From JAPWJZ01 sp965279315 (lineage in GTDB: Bacteria > Pseudomonadota > Alphaproteobacteria > Micavibrionales > UBA2020), in NCBI GenBank assembly GCA_965279315.1, contig OZ257145.1, positions 1 through 64,000 on the forward strand: a DNA stretch of 64,000 bases. Reading direction: 5' to 3'. Position 1 is the first letter of the stretch, and the number at the start of each line of letters is the position of its first letter. The translations under genes were made by a program, and so were the position numbers. Below, in pieces: positions 43,792-52,908 of this stretch. The notes under the pieces were generated by a model. The model had not been told where the DNA came from, made no database searches, and saw nothing but the letters and a program-made list of their open reading frames with translations.

Positions 43792-44643
43792 ATGACTATC
43801 GACCCGAAAAAGCTGCTGCCCGACATAGAAATGATCGCCCGCGCCGCCGGTGCCGAGATCATGAAGTATTATAACGGCGAAAAAGAAACCACCATTGAAA
43901 CAAAAAAAGACGGGAGCATCGTCACCAATGCCGATAAATGCGCGGAGGCGATTATCCTGCCCGCGCTGGCATCCCTCACCCCCGATATCCCGATCGTGTC
44001 CGAAGAAGCATACGAGCGCGGCGAGATACCGGATGTGAGCAAGGGCACGTTCTGGACCGTGGATCCGCTCGACGGTACCAAGGAATTCACGCACCGCACC
44101 GGGGCATTCGTCGTGGCGATTTCATTGATCGTCGATGGCAAGCCGGTGCTGGGCGCAATCTATCATCCTGCCTTTGATTTGCTGTATGTGGCCGCCGGCC
44201 CCGGCACGGCGGAGAAAATAGACGACAAGGGCGTGCGCACAAAACTGCAGGCCGACAGCGTCAAGACCGACGATGTGCGCGTGGTGATGAACGAGAAAAG
44301 CACCAACATGATGCCCGTGCGCGGATACCTGCGCCAGCAGTTCGGCGACGCCGCCCGCATCGATAGCACGCCCGGCGTATTGCGCGCGATGCAGGTCGCT
44401 GAAAATAACGCCGATGCCTCGGTGATTTATCCCGTCAACCGCGAAGGCCGCACCAAATGGTGGGACGTCGCACCCGGCCATGCGATCGTCGAGGCAGCCG
44501 GCGGCAAAGTGACCGGCGTGGACGGACAGGAAATCCGCTACGATGCGCCCGATTTTCAGGTACCGCCCGTGATCTCCATCAGCCCGCGTCAGGTGGCGAA
44601 GCAGAATGCGGATAACGGCGCGAAGCCGAAGACGCCCGGATAA
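43792..44643 (+). CDS. cysQ: 3'(2'),5'-bisphosphate nucleotidase CysQ
   Basis: A 283-residue inositol-monophosphatase-fold enzyme that hydrolyses 3'-phosphoadenosine 5'-phosphate to AMP. Metal-binding motifs: SEEAYERG, VDPLDGTKEFTHRTG and WWDVAPGHAIVEAAGG. It recycles the by-product of sulfotransfer, and two sulfotransferase-like genes are present at 60201-63199. It may be leaderless. A strong bidirectional terminator follows. Confidence 0.92.
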   Translation: MTIDPKKLLPDIEMIARAAGAEIMKYYNGEKETTIETKKDGSIVTNADKCAEAIILPALASLTPDIPIVSEEAYERGEIPDVSKGTFWTVDPLDGTKEFTHRTGAFVVAISLIVDGKPVLGAIYHPAFDLLYVAAGPGTAEKIDDKGVRTKLQADSVKTDDVRVVMNEKSTNMMPVRGYLRQQFGDAARIDSTPGVLRAMQVAENNADASVIYPVNREGRTKWWDVAPGHAIVEAAGGKVTGVDGQEIRYDAPDFQVPPVISISPRQVAKQNADNGAKPKTPG

Positions 44644-44645
44644 GA

Positions 44646-44676
44646 AAAAGCCGGAACCCTGAAGGTTCCGGCTTTT
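44646..44676. terminator. Bidirectional terminator
   Basis: AAAAGCCGGAACC (44646-44658) pairs with GGTTCCGGCTTTT (44664-44676), with T-tracts on both strands. It serves cysQ (plus) and the AAA/VWA operon (minus). Confidence 0.9.
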
Positions 44677-44708
44677 CCAATCAAAGAGGCATATCCCCTG
44701 AAATTTGA

Positions 44709-46208
44709 TTACATGCCAAAGCCGGGCTTTTTGCCGCCGAGCTTGAAGCGGTCTTTTGCCTGCAGCTTGAGCGTCGCCTGTTTTGCGGCGACTTCGGCCT
44801 GCGCAATATCGACTTGCGATCTGTCGTTGATGCGCACATGCGTCCAGAGCGTTTTCATGTCATCGACGCGGCCGGCCCAAAGGTCGGGCGTGAAGACCTG
44901 GTTCAGCTGGTTGCGTTCAGCCAGGATGTTCAGCAGCGAATTGCCGTGGCGGTCTTTCGACAGGAAATCGTCGAGCGTCAGCGGCTCGGCAGATTTGCGC
45001 GAAATATCGACGACCTTGTCGAAATGGCCGAATTTCACTGCGCCCATCAGCACCGATGCGCCCATATAGCCGCTGGTCTGGCGCAGGTCGGACACCGTCA
45101 GCGCATCATTGCCAAGCGATGCCTGCGCGGTTGCGAAATTGTCCCAGAATGCCTTGAGGCCGAGCGGCAGGATGGCGGGGCCATTTGCCTCGAGCGGTTT
45201 CATCAGGTCAACCTTGCCGGACAGCGCCGCGAAATTCACGTTTTTCGCGTAAGTTTTGCTTTCCGCTTCGGCATAGGAGGTGTCGAAATCCTTGGAGGTC
45301 ATGGAGGCCGTTTTCCAGCCTTCTTTCACTTGTCCCCAAAGGTCCTGCATATCGGCCAAGCGGCCTTCCCAATGCTCGGCCGTGAACACGCGGTAGAGCG
45401 CCTTGCGTTCCGACGCGCGGGTTAAGATGTTGGAGACGAAGCCGACCTGACGCACGAAATCGGCGGTTTCGAATTTCTCGCCATGTGCCTTCAGGTTGCG
45501 GGAGATATCGTCGAACTTGTCCCACGCGCCCTGATAATAGAATACGGTGTCGCCGGAGCTATCGGGCAGCAGCAGGTAATCTTTGCGCAGGTAATCACCG
45601 ACAGCGGACAGCTTGCGCGTGACTTCTTCGTAATTGCCGCGCTCCTGGAACGCGTTGCGCAGGTCGGCCGGCGTCAGGCCCGCTTTCGCAAGGTTGTCTT
45701 CGGGCATCACGCGGCCTTCTGCGGCCAGCATGCTGCGCTTCAGGGACGGGTCGAGCAACCCGTCGTTCTTGAACAGGTCGCGGCGCGACGGCACGGGAAC
45801 CTTGTACCAGAGGCGTTCCATCTCGTCGTAACGGCCATTGAAGGTTTCAACGGCGAAAATTTTGCCAAGGCCGCCATGTTCTCGCGCGGAATCCAGCAGG
45901 TTGCGCGTCTCGTTGCGGTCGAGGTATTTGGTGAAGTCTTCCATGACGAATTTCTCGCCGGATTTCGCGACGATGTCGCGCACCTTGTCGAAATTCTTCC
46001 AGAAACCAGGGGTGTCGACGATGTATTTGCCTTCGTCGTCGGGGGTCAGGAAATCCGCCTTGGTCAGCTTGTTGCCCTGTTCGGCAATAGCCTCCATCAT
46101 CGCGGTCAGGTTTTCGCCTGAAAACGCGCGCGTCTTGTATTTTTCCTGCTCGGGATGTTCAACCAGCGCCGCAATGATGGCCTGCTTGATATAACGTCCA
46201 CCGCTCAT
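44709..46208 (-). CDS. Protein with three copies of a ~160-residue module
   Basis: A 499-residue protein of unknown family, fourth gene of the AAA/VWA operon. Three times it repeats an aromatic motif (GFWKNFDKV at 68, GAWDKFDDI at 227, AFWDNFATA at 353) and a longer motif with the pattern VFxxExWxGRxxDMxxLWxxV (start 117, 274, 438). Between them lie charged helices with DF/LTxDDFL. The pattern recalls ankyrin-like repeats but is longer. No signal peptide or membrane helix. Its ATG overlaps the stop of the 105-residue gene (ATGA). Confidence 0.75.
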   Translation of the reverse strand: MSGGRYIKQAIIAALVEHPEQEKYKTRAFSGENLTAMMEAIAEQGNKLTKADFLTPDDEGKYIVDTPGFWKNFDKVRDIVAKSGEKFVMEDFTKYLDRNETRNLLDSAREHGGLGKIFAVETFNGRYDEMERLWYKVPVPSRRDLFKNDGLLDPSLKRSMLAAEGRVMPEDNLAKAGLTPADLRNAFQERGNYEEVTRKLSAVGDYLRKDYLLLPDSSGDTVFYYQGAWDKFDDISRNLKAHGEKFETADFVRQVGFVSNILTRASERKALYRVFTAEHWEGRLADMQDLWGQVKEGWKTASMTSKDFDTSYAEAESKTYAKNVNFAALSGKVDLMKPLEANGPAILPLGLKAFWDNFATAQASLGNDALTVSDLRQTSGYMGASVLMGAVKFGHFDKVVDISRKSAEPLTLDDFLSKDRHGNSLLNILAERNQLNQVFTPDLWAGRVDDMKTLWTHVRINDRSQVDIAQAEVAAKQATLKLQAKDRFKLGGKKPGFGM

Positions 46209-46522
46209 ATCGTCCCCTTGATCTCTTTGTAGAGAGTTTTGGTTACCCCGTTCCGGTGGCAGACCTTTTCAATGTCCTGTTCCGTCATCAGCGCGTTCAC
46301 CGGAATGAACATCACCTTGGCGTCAGGGTTTTGAAGGGCCGCCTCCAGCTCCAGAAGCGTCTCGCACGACGTGACAGCCTTATCGTGCTTTATCATATTG
46401 GCTTCCCAGCCCGACGGGACATGGAAGAGGCGGCTGCCATGGGGCAGGAACACAGGTCCCCGCTCCATCGCCTTTTGCTGGGCGACTGCGGCCGCCACTT
46501 CTTCCATTAATCCTGTCGACAT
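46205..46522 (-). CDS. Small protein of unknown function in the AAA/VWA operon
   Basis: A 105-residue soluble protein; no family recognised. It has a helical N-terminus (GLMEEVAAAVAQQKAMERG) and a possible alpha/beta part (DAKVMFIPVNALMTEQDIEKVC). The ATG at 46520-46522 has a GAGAGG site; an in-frame ATG ten codons upstream is possible. It follows the AAA gene by 39 bases and overlaps the repeat-protein gene. Confidence 0.65.
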   Translation of the reverse strand: MSTGLMEEVAAAVAQQKAMERGPVFLPHGSRLFHVPSGWEANMIKHDKAVTSCETLLELEAALQNPDAKVMFIPVNALMTEQDIEKVCHRNGVTKTLYKEIKGTI

Positions 46523-46561
46523 TACATGCCTCTCGTTGGCCGGAACGCTCATGACCTGGTC

Positions 46562-49189
46562 TTACAGGCCGACCGCGTTCTTCTTGACCACGAACTTGGC
46601 GTACATCATGTCCACCTTATCGTCGGTCAGGAGTTGCGGCAGCGTGGGCGTCTTGCCTTTCAGGTGCTCGACATCCACGTCGTTGCGATACTTGAACGCA
46701 TCGACCAGGCGGTCCTTGATCGACGGCTGCATGCCGCGGGTCAGTTCCGTGATCGCCGCATCTACTTTCGCTTCGGCGTTTGCGTCATGGCGGTCCACAT
46801 GGATCACGCCCGCTTCCTTGAACGCGGACAAAAGCTTGGAGGGGGCCTTTTCGGACACCACCAGCGTCTTGTTGCGCGCTTCGTTGCGGACGATATGGAT
46901 CGTCACGGGGCGTTCACCCTGTTCGTCGGTGTAGAGGACCTGGACGGACGTCGTCGCGATCTTCTTGTCCGACTTGCCTTCGGCGATGAACAGCGCCTCG
47001 TCATGGTCGAGGATCGAACCCGAGGATGCAGGAGCTGCAGCGCTGTCATTCGCGGCGCCCTTGGTCAGCGGGCGGATGTTCTGCTCCCAGACAGCCGACA
47101 GGTTTTTCGCGCCGACGGTCGGCATGGCGAGCGATGCCATGAAATCGTCGTGGTGCACGAGATCCTTCAGCGTGAAGTCGAGGTCCTTGTTCTGCAGCGC
47201 ATAGACGGCCGTGTCCTTGATGATCGCGCCTGCGAGCGGGTGGCCGGCAAACACCGACTCCGGATCGCGGTTGGTCACGAACAGCTCGTTGGTCGGCGCG
47301 TTGTCTTTTTGCGAGACATAGGTCAGCGCATCCAGGAACTTCTTCGGCGTGACGATTTCGTCGTTGGTCGCCGTGATTTCCGGGTTGGTCTGGCGCAGGA
47401 AGTCGCAGAACACTTTGCGTGCCATGACCGCCTGTTTGGACAGGTCGCGGTCATTGAACGCGGAGATGTTCAGGTCTTCTTCCACCGAACGCTGTTTGGA
47501 GCGCGCAGCTTCCTGCAGGGTGATGTCGCGGAGCGCGAATTCCTGCATGCCTTTTTGCAGCTTCATGTAGAGCTTGTTTTTGCCGACGGCGCCCGATTTT
47601 TCGTACACCATGCGCTCCAGGAACTCGGTCAGGCGCGTGCCGAAATTGAGCGAGGGATTTTCCTCGACCGGTTCCGACAGTTTCGGCGCCTTGTCCCAGT
47701 TGCCCATGCTCATCGGACGGGGTGCGTCTTCTTTCTGCATGCGGGGGCGGATTGGAATCGCCTCTTCCAGGTGCTGCTTGATCTTGCGGAAGTCGATGCC
47801 CTCTTTCTTCGAGTATTCATCGTCAACTTCTTCCACGAGGTCGGCATGGCCGTTCGAAGTGATTTTCTCGGAATCCGTCATTTGCTGCCACTTGTCGTAG
47901 AACTTCGCGAGTTTTTCCGACGAGTTGACGACGTTTTTCCAGTTTTTCAGCAGCGTTTCCTGCAGCTCGGGGATCTGGCCGCCTTCGGTTTCCGCTTTCG
48001 TCTTGCGGAGCCACATCAGCCATTCGCCGAATGCATCGGGATCTTTGTCTGCCTGCTCCTTGAACGCGGTGTAGAGCGTGGAAACGGGCAGGCCCACCAT
48101 CATCTGGCAGATACGGTGCTGCCAGTCGATGATGTCGGGATCGGGCAGCGTCTGGGGCGACAGGCGCGAGTAGACCGATTTGTTGAGCGAGCGCGTGGTC
48201 ACGCCGTCTTCTTTTTTGTTACCGGTCAGGGTAACGAAGAAGCCGGGCTTCATGTCTTCGCGGCGGAAGGTGAATTCGGACGGGCCGGCAGAAGCGTCTT
48301 TGTTCTTCAGCGGGTTTTCGACCGTGCATTCCTTCAATTCGCCGATGCAGAACTGCCAGACGGTTTGCAGGTTGTCGTCGGTGCCTTCGCGCGACTTGTT
48401 GTACTCGTCGAGGACGATCTCTTCGCCCGCCATGAATTTGCGGATCAGCGGGCCGTATTGCGAGTTCATGCCCAGTGCGTTGCCGCCGGCATTGTCGAGG
48501 CCTTCGATTTTCGAGACTTTTTTCAGCACTTCGAATGCCTGCTCGACCTTGTCGTTACCGGAGGTTTTGAGGCCGTTCCAGTCGATCGACGCCACTTGGC
48601 CGTCCGCGTTCAGGCTGACGACTTCGGAGGGCAGGCCTTTCAGCAGCGCAACCGACAGGGGTTCGAGAGCACCGGCCATCAGGCGTTTGTCGATCGATTT
48701 CGGCAGGGCGTCGCCCGCGCCGAAGTCGAGGACCATTTCGAACAGCAATTCGCGCATGTTTTTGCCGCCGCAATCCAATACTTCGATCGGGTCGCGCGAA
48801 CGCAGGCGGCCTTGCATGGCGCCCAGGAAGGATTTACCGGCACCGGGATCGCCGATCATCATCTGCGTGCGGTTGGTGGAGGTCGGTTTGCGGCGCTCAA
48901 GGCCGTCGAAGAACAGCGGCAGCATGGAGGGGACGGGCATGTCCGCATACGCCATGGCGATGACTTCTTTATAGGGACGGTCCGAGAAAACTTTCATCGG
49001 ATAGGTGTCATCGGCGATGACGGACAAAACCTGCTCCAGGTCGGCGCGGCCGTTATGCTCGACGCGCTGCGAACCCCACATCGGGTAGGGGCGGTCGGAG
49101 GTGCCAAGCGGCTTCTCGAGAGACTTCAGATCCTCGGGCGTGAGGTCTTTCAGCGGCGTCTTCAGCGGCGAGATTTTGTTGTTTTTCAT
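46562..49189 (-). CDS. MoxR-like AAA+ ATPase with long C-terminal extension
   Basis: An 875-residue ATPase. Walker A is GDPGAGKS (113-120), Walker B IVLDEYNK (258-264), sensor-1 region FFVTLTGNKK (Asn324) and SRLSP (341-345). The Walker B ending DEYN resembles the DEIN of MoxR/CobS ATPases. After about residue 380 the sequence is helical and matches no family I know. It starts by an ATGA overlap with the VWA gene, the usual partner of MoxR ATPases. Such pairs act as chaperones or metal-insertion machines; a direct role here is unknown. Confidence 0.8.
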   Translation of the reverse strand: MKNNKISPLKTPLKDLTPEDLKSLEKPLGTSDRPYPMWGSQRVEHNGRADLEQVLSVIADDTYPMKVFSDRPYKEVIAMAYADMPVPSMLPLFFDGLERRKPTSTNRTQMMIGDPGAGKSFLGAMQGRLRSRDPIEVLDCGGKNMRELLFEMVLDFGAGDALPKSIDKRLMAGALEPLSVALLKGLPSEVVSLNADGQVASIDWNGLKTSGNDKVEQAFEVLKKVSKIEGLDNAGGNALGMNSQYGPLIRKFMAGEEIVLDEYNKSREGTDDNLQTVWQFCIGELKECTVENPLKNKDASAGPSEFTFRREDMKPGFFVTLTGNKKEDGVTTRSLNKSVYSRLSPQTLPDPDIIDWQHRICQMMVGLPVSTLYTAFKEQADKDPDAFGEWLMWLRKTKAETEGGQIPELQETLLKNWKNVVNSSEKLAKFYDKWQQMTDSEKITSNGHADLVEEVDDEYSKKEGIDFRKIKQHLEEAIPIRPRMQKEDAPRPMSMGNWDKAPKLSEPVEENPSLNFGTRLTEFLERMVYEKSGAVGKNKLYMKLQKGMQEFALRDITLQEAARSKQRSVEEDLNISAFNDRDLSKQAVMARKVFCDFLRQTNPEITATNDEIVTPKKFLDALTYVSQKDNAPTNELFVTNRDPESVFAGHPLAGAIIKDTAVYALQNKDLDFTLKDLVHHDDFMASLAMPTVGAKNLSAVWEQNIRPLTKGAANDSAAAPASSGSILDHDEALFIAEGKSDKKIATTSVQVLYTDEQGERPVTIHIVRNEARNKTLVVSEKAPSKLLSAFKEAGVIHVDRHDANAEAKVDAAITELTRGMQPSIKDRLVDAFKYRNDVDVEHLKGKTPTLPQLLTDDKVDMMYAKFVVKKNAVGL

Positions 49190-52100
49190 GGCTTCCTATC
49201 CATTTTGTTATGAGCCCGATTCATGGCCCGGCGTTTTTGACTGTTCGGAATGGCGACAAAGCTGCCGACCTTCTTCACTTTTTCAAGCAGTAGCCCGACG
49301 ATCGCCATCGGGATTTCGTTGGGATTGCTACCAAGCGTAACCCCCACGTCCTGGTAGTTTTTATGGCCTTTGATCTTCTTGGCCATCGTTTCCATGCTCG
49401 TGCCCGGACGGCCGATGATGGCCGTATCGAACGTGATTTTGTCCGAGTATTCGAACATGGTCATGATGCGCTCGACCGAGGGCGCAGGGTCGAACATGTC
49501 GCCGTCCGAGATAATCAGGACGTGCGTGAAGCCCGAGAGCGTGCCGCTCTTGCCGCGCTGCTCGCCGATCGTTTTCGCGACCTTCTTGATCGCGGGCGCG
49601 AGGTCGGTGCCGGAATTCAGGCCCTTCTGCGCGCGCGCCATCTGCTTGCCGATTTCGACGCGGTCAGCGCCCGGCGTGATCAGCATGGGCGGGTTTGCAT
49701 CGCCCCACATGCCGACATAGACGTTCATCTTCATGTCTTTGCCGGATGCGGCTTCGAACATGATGGCGGCCGCCTGCAGGGCGGAGTTCAGCGCCGTGCC
49801 GTTCATGGAGCCGGAGCCGTCGATCATGATGACGATATCGACTTCGGTCGGCACCATCTTCACCTGATCGGAATGGAAGCGTTTCAGGTCGTTTTCTTCG
49901 ACATCGCCCGTCTTGCGCTTGATGGTGAGGTTGCGGTGCGCCTCGACGTTGAAGCGGTCCTTGACCTCGCCGTTTTCAGGCAGGATTTCGAGGGACGACG
50001 AGACTGCGCGCTTGCGCTGCAGCTGGCGTTCCTGAACGTCCTTGAACAGTTTGCGCACGCGTGTGATCGGGCCTGCCAGTTCCGCGATGCGTTTCTGGTA
50101 GTCGGTCCAATCCAGTTTCGCGAGTTCCTCGAGCGATTTGCCGTCGCCGTGGCCCGCCTGCTTGGACGGCTTGCCGGGTTTGCCTTTGCCGGGCTTGCCC
50201 TTGCCTTCGCCATCCTGGCCGTCTTCGCCATCCTGTCCGTCGGCGTCGTCGCCTTCTTCGCCTTTTTGTTTGCGCTTATCGAGCTCTTTCTCCAACTCGT
50301 CAGCGGTCATGCCGTCGTCGCCATCGGCATCTTCGCCGTCCGCGTCGTCGCCATCTGCATCCTGTCCTTCGCCATCGCCGTCTTGGCCTTCGCCGTCGGC
50401 ATCCTTGCCTTCGCCGTTCGGGTCCAGTTCGTCGCTGGGCAATTCGGTCGAGCCTTTGGGGGCGGGCTGGTCGCCGGCGCCTTCGACGGGAACAGTGTCT
50501 TCGTCGTCCTGGCCCAGCTTGCCTTCTTTGCCTTTGCCTTTTTTCTTGCCTTGGCTGTCGCCGTCTTGCTCTTCGCCGTCAGCGTCCTGGCCTTCGCCAT
50601 CTTCGCCGTCGCCGTCCTGCTCCTCGCCGTCTTCGCCCTTCTCGCCTTTTTTGCCTTTTTCTTTCTTGTCGCCCTTTTTATCCTTGTCGCCTTTTTTGCC
50701 GTCTTTCTTCTTGCCGTCTTTATCTTTGCCCTCTTGGCCGTCCTGACCATCTGCATCGTCGCCGTCGGCGTCATCGGAATCGCTGTCGTCCTGCTCGCCT
50801 TGCGGCTTGCCGCGCTGCTTTTTGCCTTTTTGGGGCTTGCCTTTACCTTTGCCCTTGCCTTTACCCTGGCCTTGGCCTTCCTGTCCGTCATCGCCCTCTT
50901 GGCCGTCCTGACCGTCCTGGCCGTCGTCGCCATCCTGGTCATCGCCGTCCTGATCGTCCTGATCCTGGTCGAGGTCCTTGCCGTCCTGTTTCTTTTTGTC
51001 TTTCTGGTTCTTCGGATCCTTCTGCGCCTTGTCCAGATTTTCGTCGATCTGGTCGTTGGCCATTTTCAGGATTTTCTGAATCAGGTCTTCGGCGTAATCG
51101 CGCCAGATTTCATCGATGATTTCCTTGCGGTCGGCATCGGCGCGCTCAACGCGATTTTTCAGGTTGGCCCAGCCGAACAGGCGTTCATGCTGCTTGGGCT
51201 GCAAATTCTCGAGGCCTTTCGGGCCGCCTGCGAGGTCGCGCAGGTGTTTGAAATCGGCGTGTTCGATGCCGTCGGTGTCTTCCTTCTGGCCCGCAGGACG
51301 CGCATTCAGCGTTGCGGTTTTACGGACGAGGCTCGGGTCGATGCCGACTTTTGCCCAACCGGCTTCGGTATCGTCGAACAGCGCGTTGTTGGCGAAGAAG
51401 CTGAGCTGAACCGTGTTGCACAGGTTCATGTAGCGTTTCAGCTCTTCCGACATGCCGTCGTTCGGCAGGCGCGTCAGGCCGACGCCGCGATGCGTGACGG
51501 CGGTGTTGTTGAGCGACACACCGAAATCCTGCAGCAGCTGCGAGCCCATGTTGGACACGAAGCGGTTGGCGACGTTTTCTTCGGCCGCCGTGAACATCAT
51601 GTGGCGCAGCTGCCATTCGGTCGACAGCATGGTCAGCTTTTTATATTCGTCGGGCTTGAGCTTGGGGCCCTTCTTCATCTGTGCCAGCCGCGATTTTTTC
51701 ATCAGCGGCTGCATTTCCTTGAACACTTCCTTCATCCGCTTCGGATAGGTGACCGAGAGCAGCGAGTGGCCGATTTCGCGATAGACATCGGCGCGGGCAT
51801 GTTCGAAGCCCACGATCATCGACTGCATGAAATCGACGTTGATCAGGTTCTTGGAACGGTCAAACGTGAAACCAGTGCCGGGTTCGCCCCAGCCGTATTT
51901 CGTGTCCTTGTCGCGCAGCGCTTCGCGGATATGGTGCGCGTGGCTGAGAAGTTCGCCATACGCGAAATCGGTGGTGGAAACCTGTTTCCACAGTTCTGTC
52001 TGGGGCAGCGCCACGCCTTCGGCGGGCGGCTTCAGCCAGGTTTTCATCTGGTCGGGGTTCGCCGACAGGAACGCAAGCGACGCGCCCCAGATCAATTGTG

Positions 52101-52359
52101 TTTCGGGGGTGTCGAATCGCGGCTCCTGCGGGGCCTTGCCGGTCGCGACAGCCTCCAGCGCATTCAGCGTTTCTTTTTGATAGTTGGGATCGGCGCTGCG
52201 GATCGCGCCCATGAAGGCTTTAAGGTCTTCGAAGGTGAACGGGGTCGGGTTTTCTTCGGCTTGAGCGGCGCGCAGCTTCGAATTCAGCATAAGGCGATGC
52301 CGCGTCAGCGGTTCGCGCAAAATGCTCTCGATCTTTCTACGGTCAGAGGGCGCAGCCAT
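49186..52359 (-). CDS. Giant VWA-domain protein with acidic linker (CobT-like layout)
   Basis: A 1057-residue protein. Residues 1-445 form a mostly helical region with REIGHSLL at 194-201, which looks like a zincin HExxH with the first His replaced. Residues 450-740 are low complexity, made of Asp, Gly, Lys, Gln and Glu. Residues about 840-1030 are a von Willebrand A domain with an intact MIDAS: DGSGS (847-851), Thr918 and Asp952 (SDGD). The layout of acidic linker plus VWA resembles BchD/CobT subunits of metal chelatases, but no cobalamin or chlorophyll genes are near. It is the first gene of the operon. Confidence 0.82.
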   Translation of the reverse strand: MAAPSDRRKIESILREPLTRHRLMLNSKLRAAQAEENPTPFTFEDLKAFMGAIRSADPNYQKETLNALEAVATGKAPQEPRFDTPETQLIWGASLAFLSANPDQMKTWLKPPAEGVALPQTELWKQVSTTDFAYGELLSHAHHIREALRDKDTKYGWGEPGTGFTFDRSKNLINVDFMQSMIVGFEHARADVYREIGHSLLSVTYPKRMKEVFKEMQPLMKKSRLAQMKKGPKLKPDEYKKLTMLSTEWQLRHMMFTAAEENVANRFVSNMGSQLLQDFGVSLNNTAVTHRGVGLTRLPNDGMSEELKRYMNLCNTVQLSFFANNALFDDTEAGWAKVGIDPSLVRKTATLNARPAGQKEDTDGIEHADFKHLRDLAGGPKGLENLQPKQHERLFGWANLKNRVERADADRKEIIDEIWRDYAEDLIQKILKMANDQIDENLDKAQKDPKNQKDKKKQDGKDLDQDQDDQDGDDQDGDDGQDGQDGQEGDDGQEGQGQGKGKGKGKGKPQKGKKQRGKPQGEQDDSDSDDADGDDADGQDGQEGKDKDGKKKDGKKGDKDKKGDKKEKGKKGEKGEDGEEQDGDGEDGEGQDADGEEQDGDSQGKKKGKGKEGKLGQDDEDTVPVEGAGDQPAPKGSTELPSDELDPNGEGKDADGEGQDGDGEGQDADGDDADGEDADGDDGMTADELEKELDKRKQKGEEGDDADGQDGEDGQDGEGKGKPGKGKPGKPSKQAGHGDGKSLEELAKLDWTDYQKRIAELAGPITRVRKLFKDVQERQLQRKRAVSSSLEILPENGEVKDRFNVEAHRNLTIKRKTGDVEENDLKRFHSDQVKMVPTEVDIVIMIDGSGSMNGTALNSALQAAAIMFEAASGKDMKMNVYVGMWGDANPPMLITPGADRVEIGKQMARAQKGLNSGTDLAPAIKKVAKTIGEQRGKSGTLSGFTHVLIISDGDMFDPAPSVERIMTMFEYSDKITFDTAIIGRPGTSMETMAKKIKGHKNYQDVGVTLGSNPNEIPMAIVGLLLEKVKKVGSFVAIPNSQKRRAMNRAHNKMDRKP

Positions 52360-52612
52360 GTATTTAAACCCGTAACAGTTAAAGTTTCGTTAAAGAGCCA
52401 CCGCGTTCAAAAGAGATGCCTACCCGTCTTTCGTCTGACGGAGGTTTTTTGTCGCAGTTTGTGGAGCGTTTTTTTAACAATCAGAACGGTATCAGTTTTT
52501 ATGAAACCGACAAGACCAAAAAACGAAAGAGTCGAAAAAAGATGCGCTGCGCAGCAGCATTTAAATTTCAAGAAACGCGTATGCGGCACCCCTATTAGGT
52601 CGAAAAGCGTCG

Positions 52613-52639
52613 TTTATGAAAACCATATTTTTTCATAAA
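52613..52639. repeat. AT-rich inverted repeat
   Basis: TTTATGAAAA (52613-52622), seven bases, then TTTTCATAAA (52630-52639), a perfect 10-bp dyad 254 bases upstream of the VWA start. It may be a regulator site for the operon. Confidence 0.5.
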
Positions 52640-52876
52640 TTTGAAATCTCCTTCGCGATTACGCAAAGAAACTCAACAACGATAAGCATTAGCGGGTTTT
52701 TCCTATTCAGGCTTGGAAACGCAAGCGGTTAGATCAAAAAATGACGCCGCGTGATTTTCCAAAATATTTCACGCACGCATGTGAAAGTTTTTTTTCGGGT
52801 CCCGCATAGCGATGCGCGAAAAAACCGCCTCAAAAAATCCCGACTCGGCCGCGACTCGGAACGCGTGTTCCCACAT

Positions 52877-52908
52877 AAAAAAAGCCCCCTGTTTCGCGGG
52901 GGCTTTTT
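52877..52908. terminator. Bidirectional terminator after dksA
   Basis: AAAAAAAGCCCCC (52877-52889) pairs with GGGGGCTTTTT (52898-52908), an AT-flanked GC stem with T-tracts on both strands, 18 bases behind the dksA stop. Confidence 0.9.

Noticed and set aside
46526..49213. An 895-codon plus-strand open frame opposite the AAA+ gene
   Set aside because: No motifs and an arginine/histidine/phenylalanine-rich product; the minus strand has Walker A and B.
46562..52359. Naming the AAA/VWA pair cobS/cobT
   Set aside because: Only the general layout fits. Both proteins are far longer than CobS and CobT, and no cobalamin genes are in the window.
49363..52638. A 1091-codon plus-strand open frame opposite the VWA gene
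   Set aside because: It is an antisense shadow made by the Asp/Gly-rich linker (read as Val/Ala/Leu/Phe). The minus strand carries the MIDAS motif and the operon overlaps.
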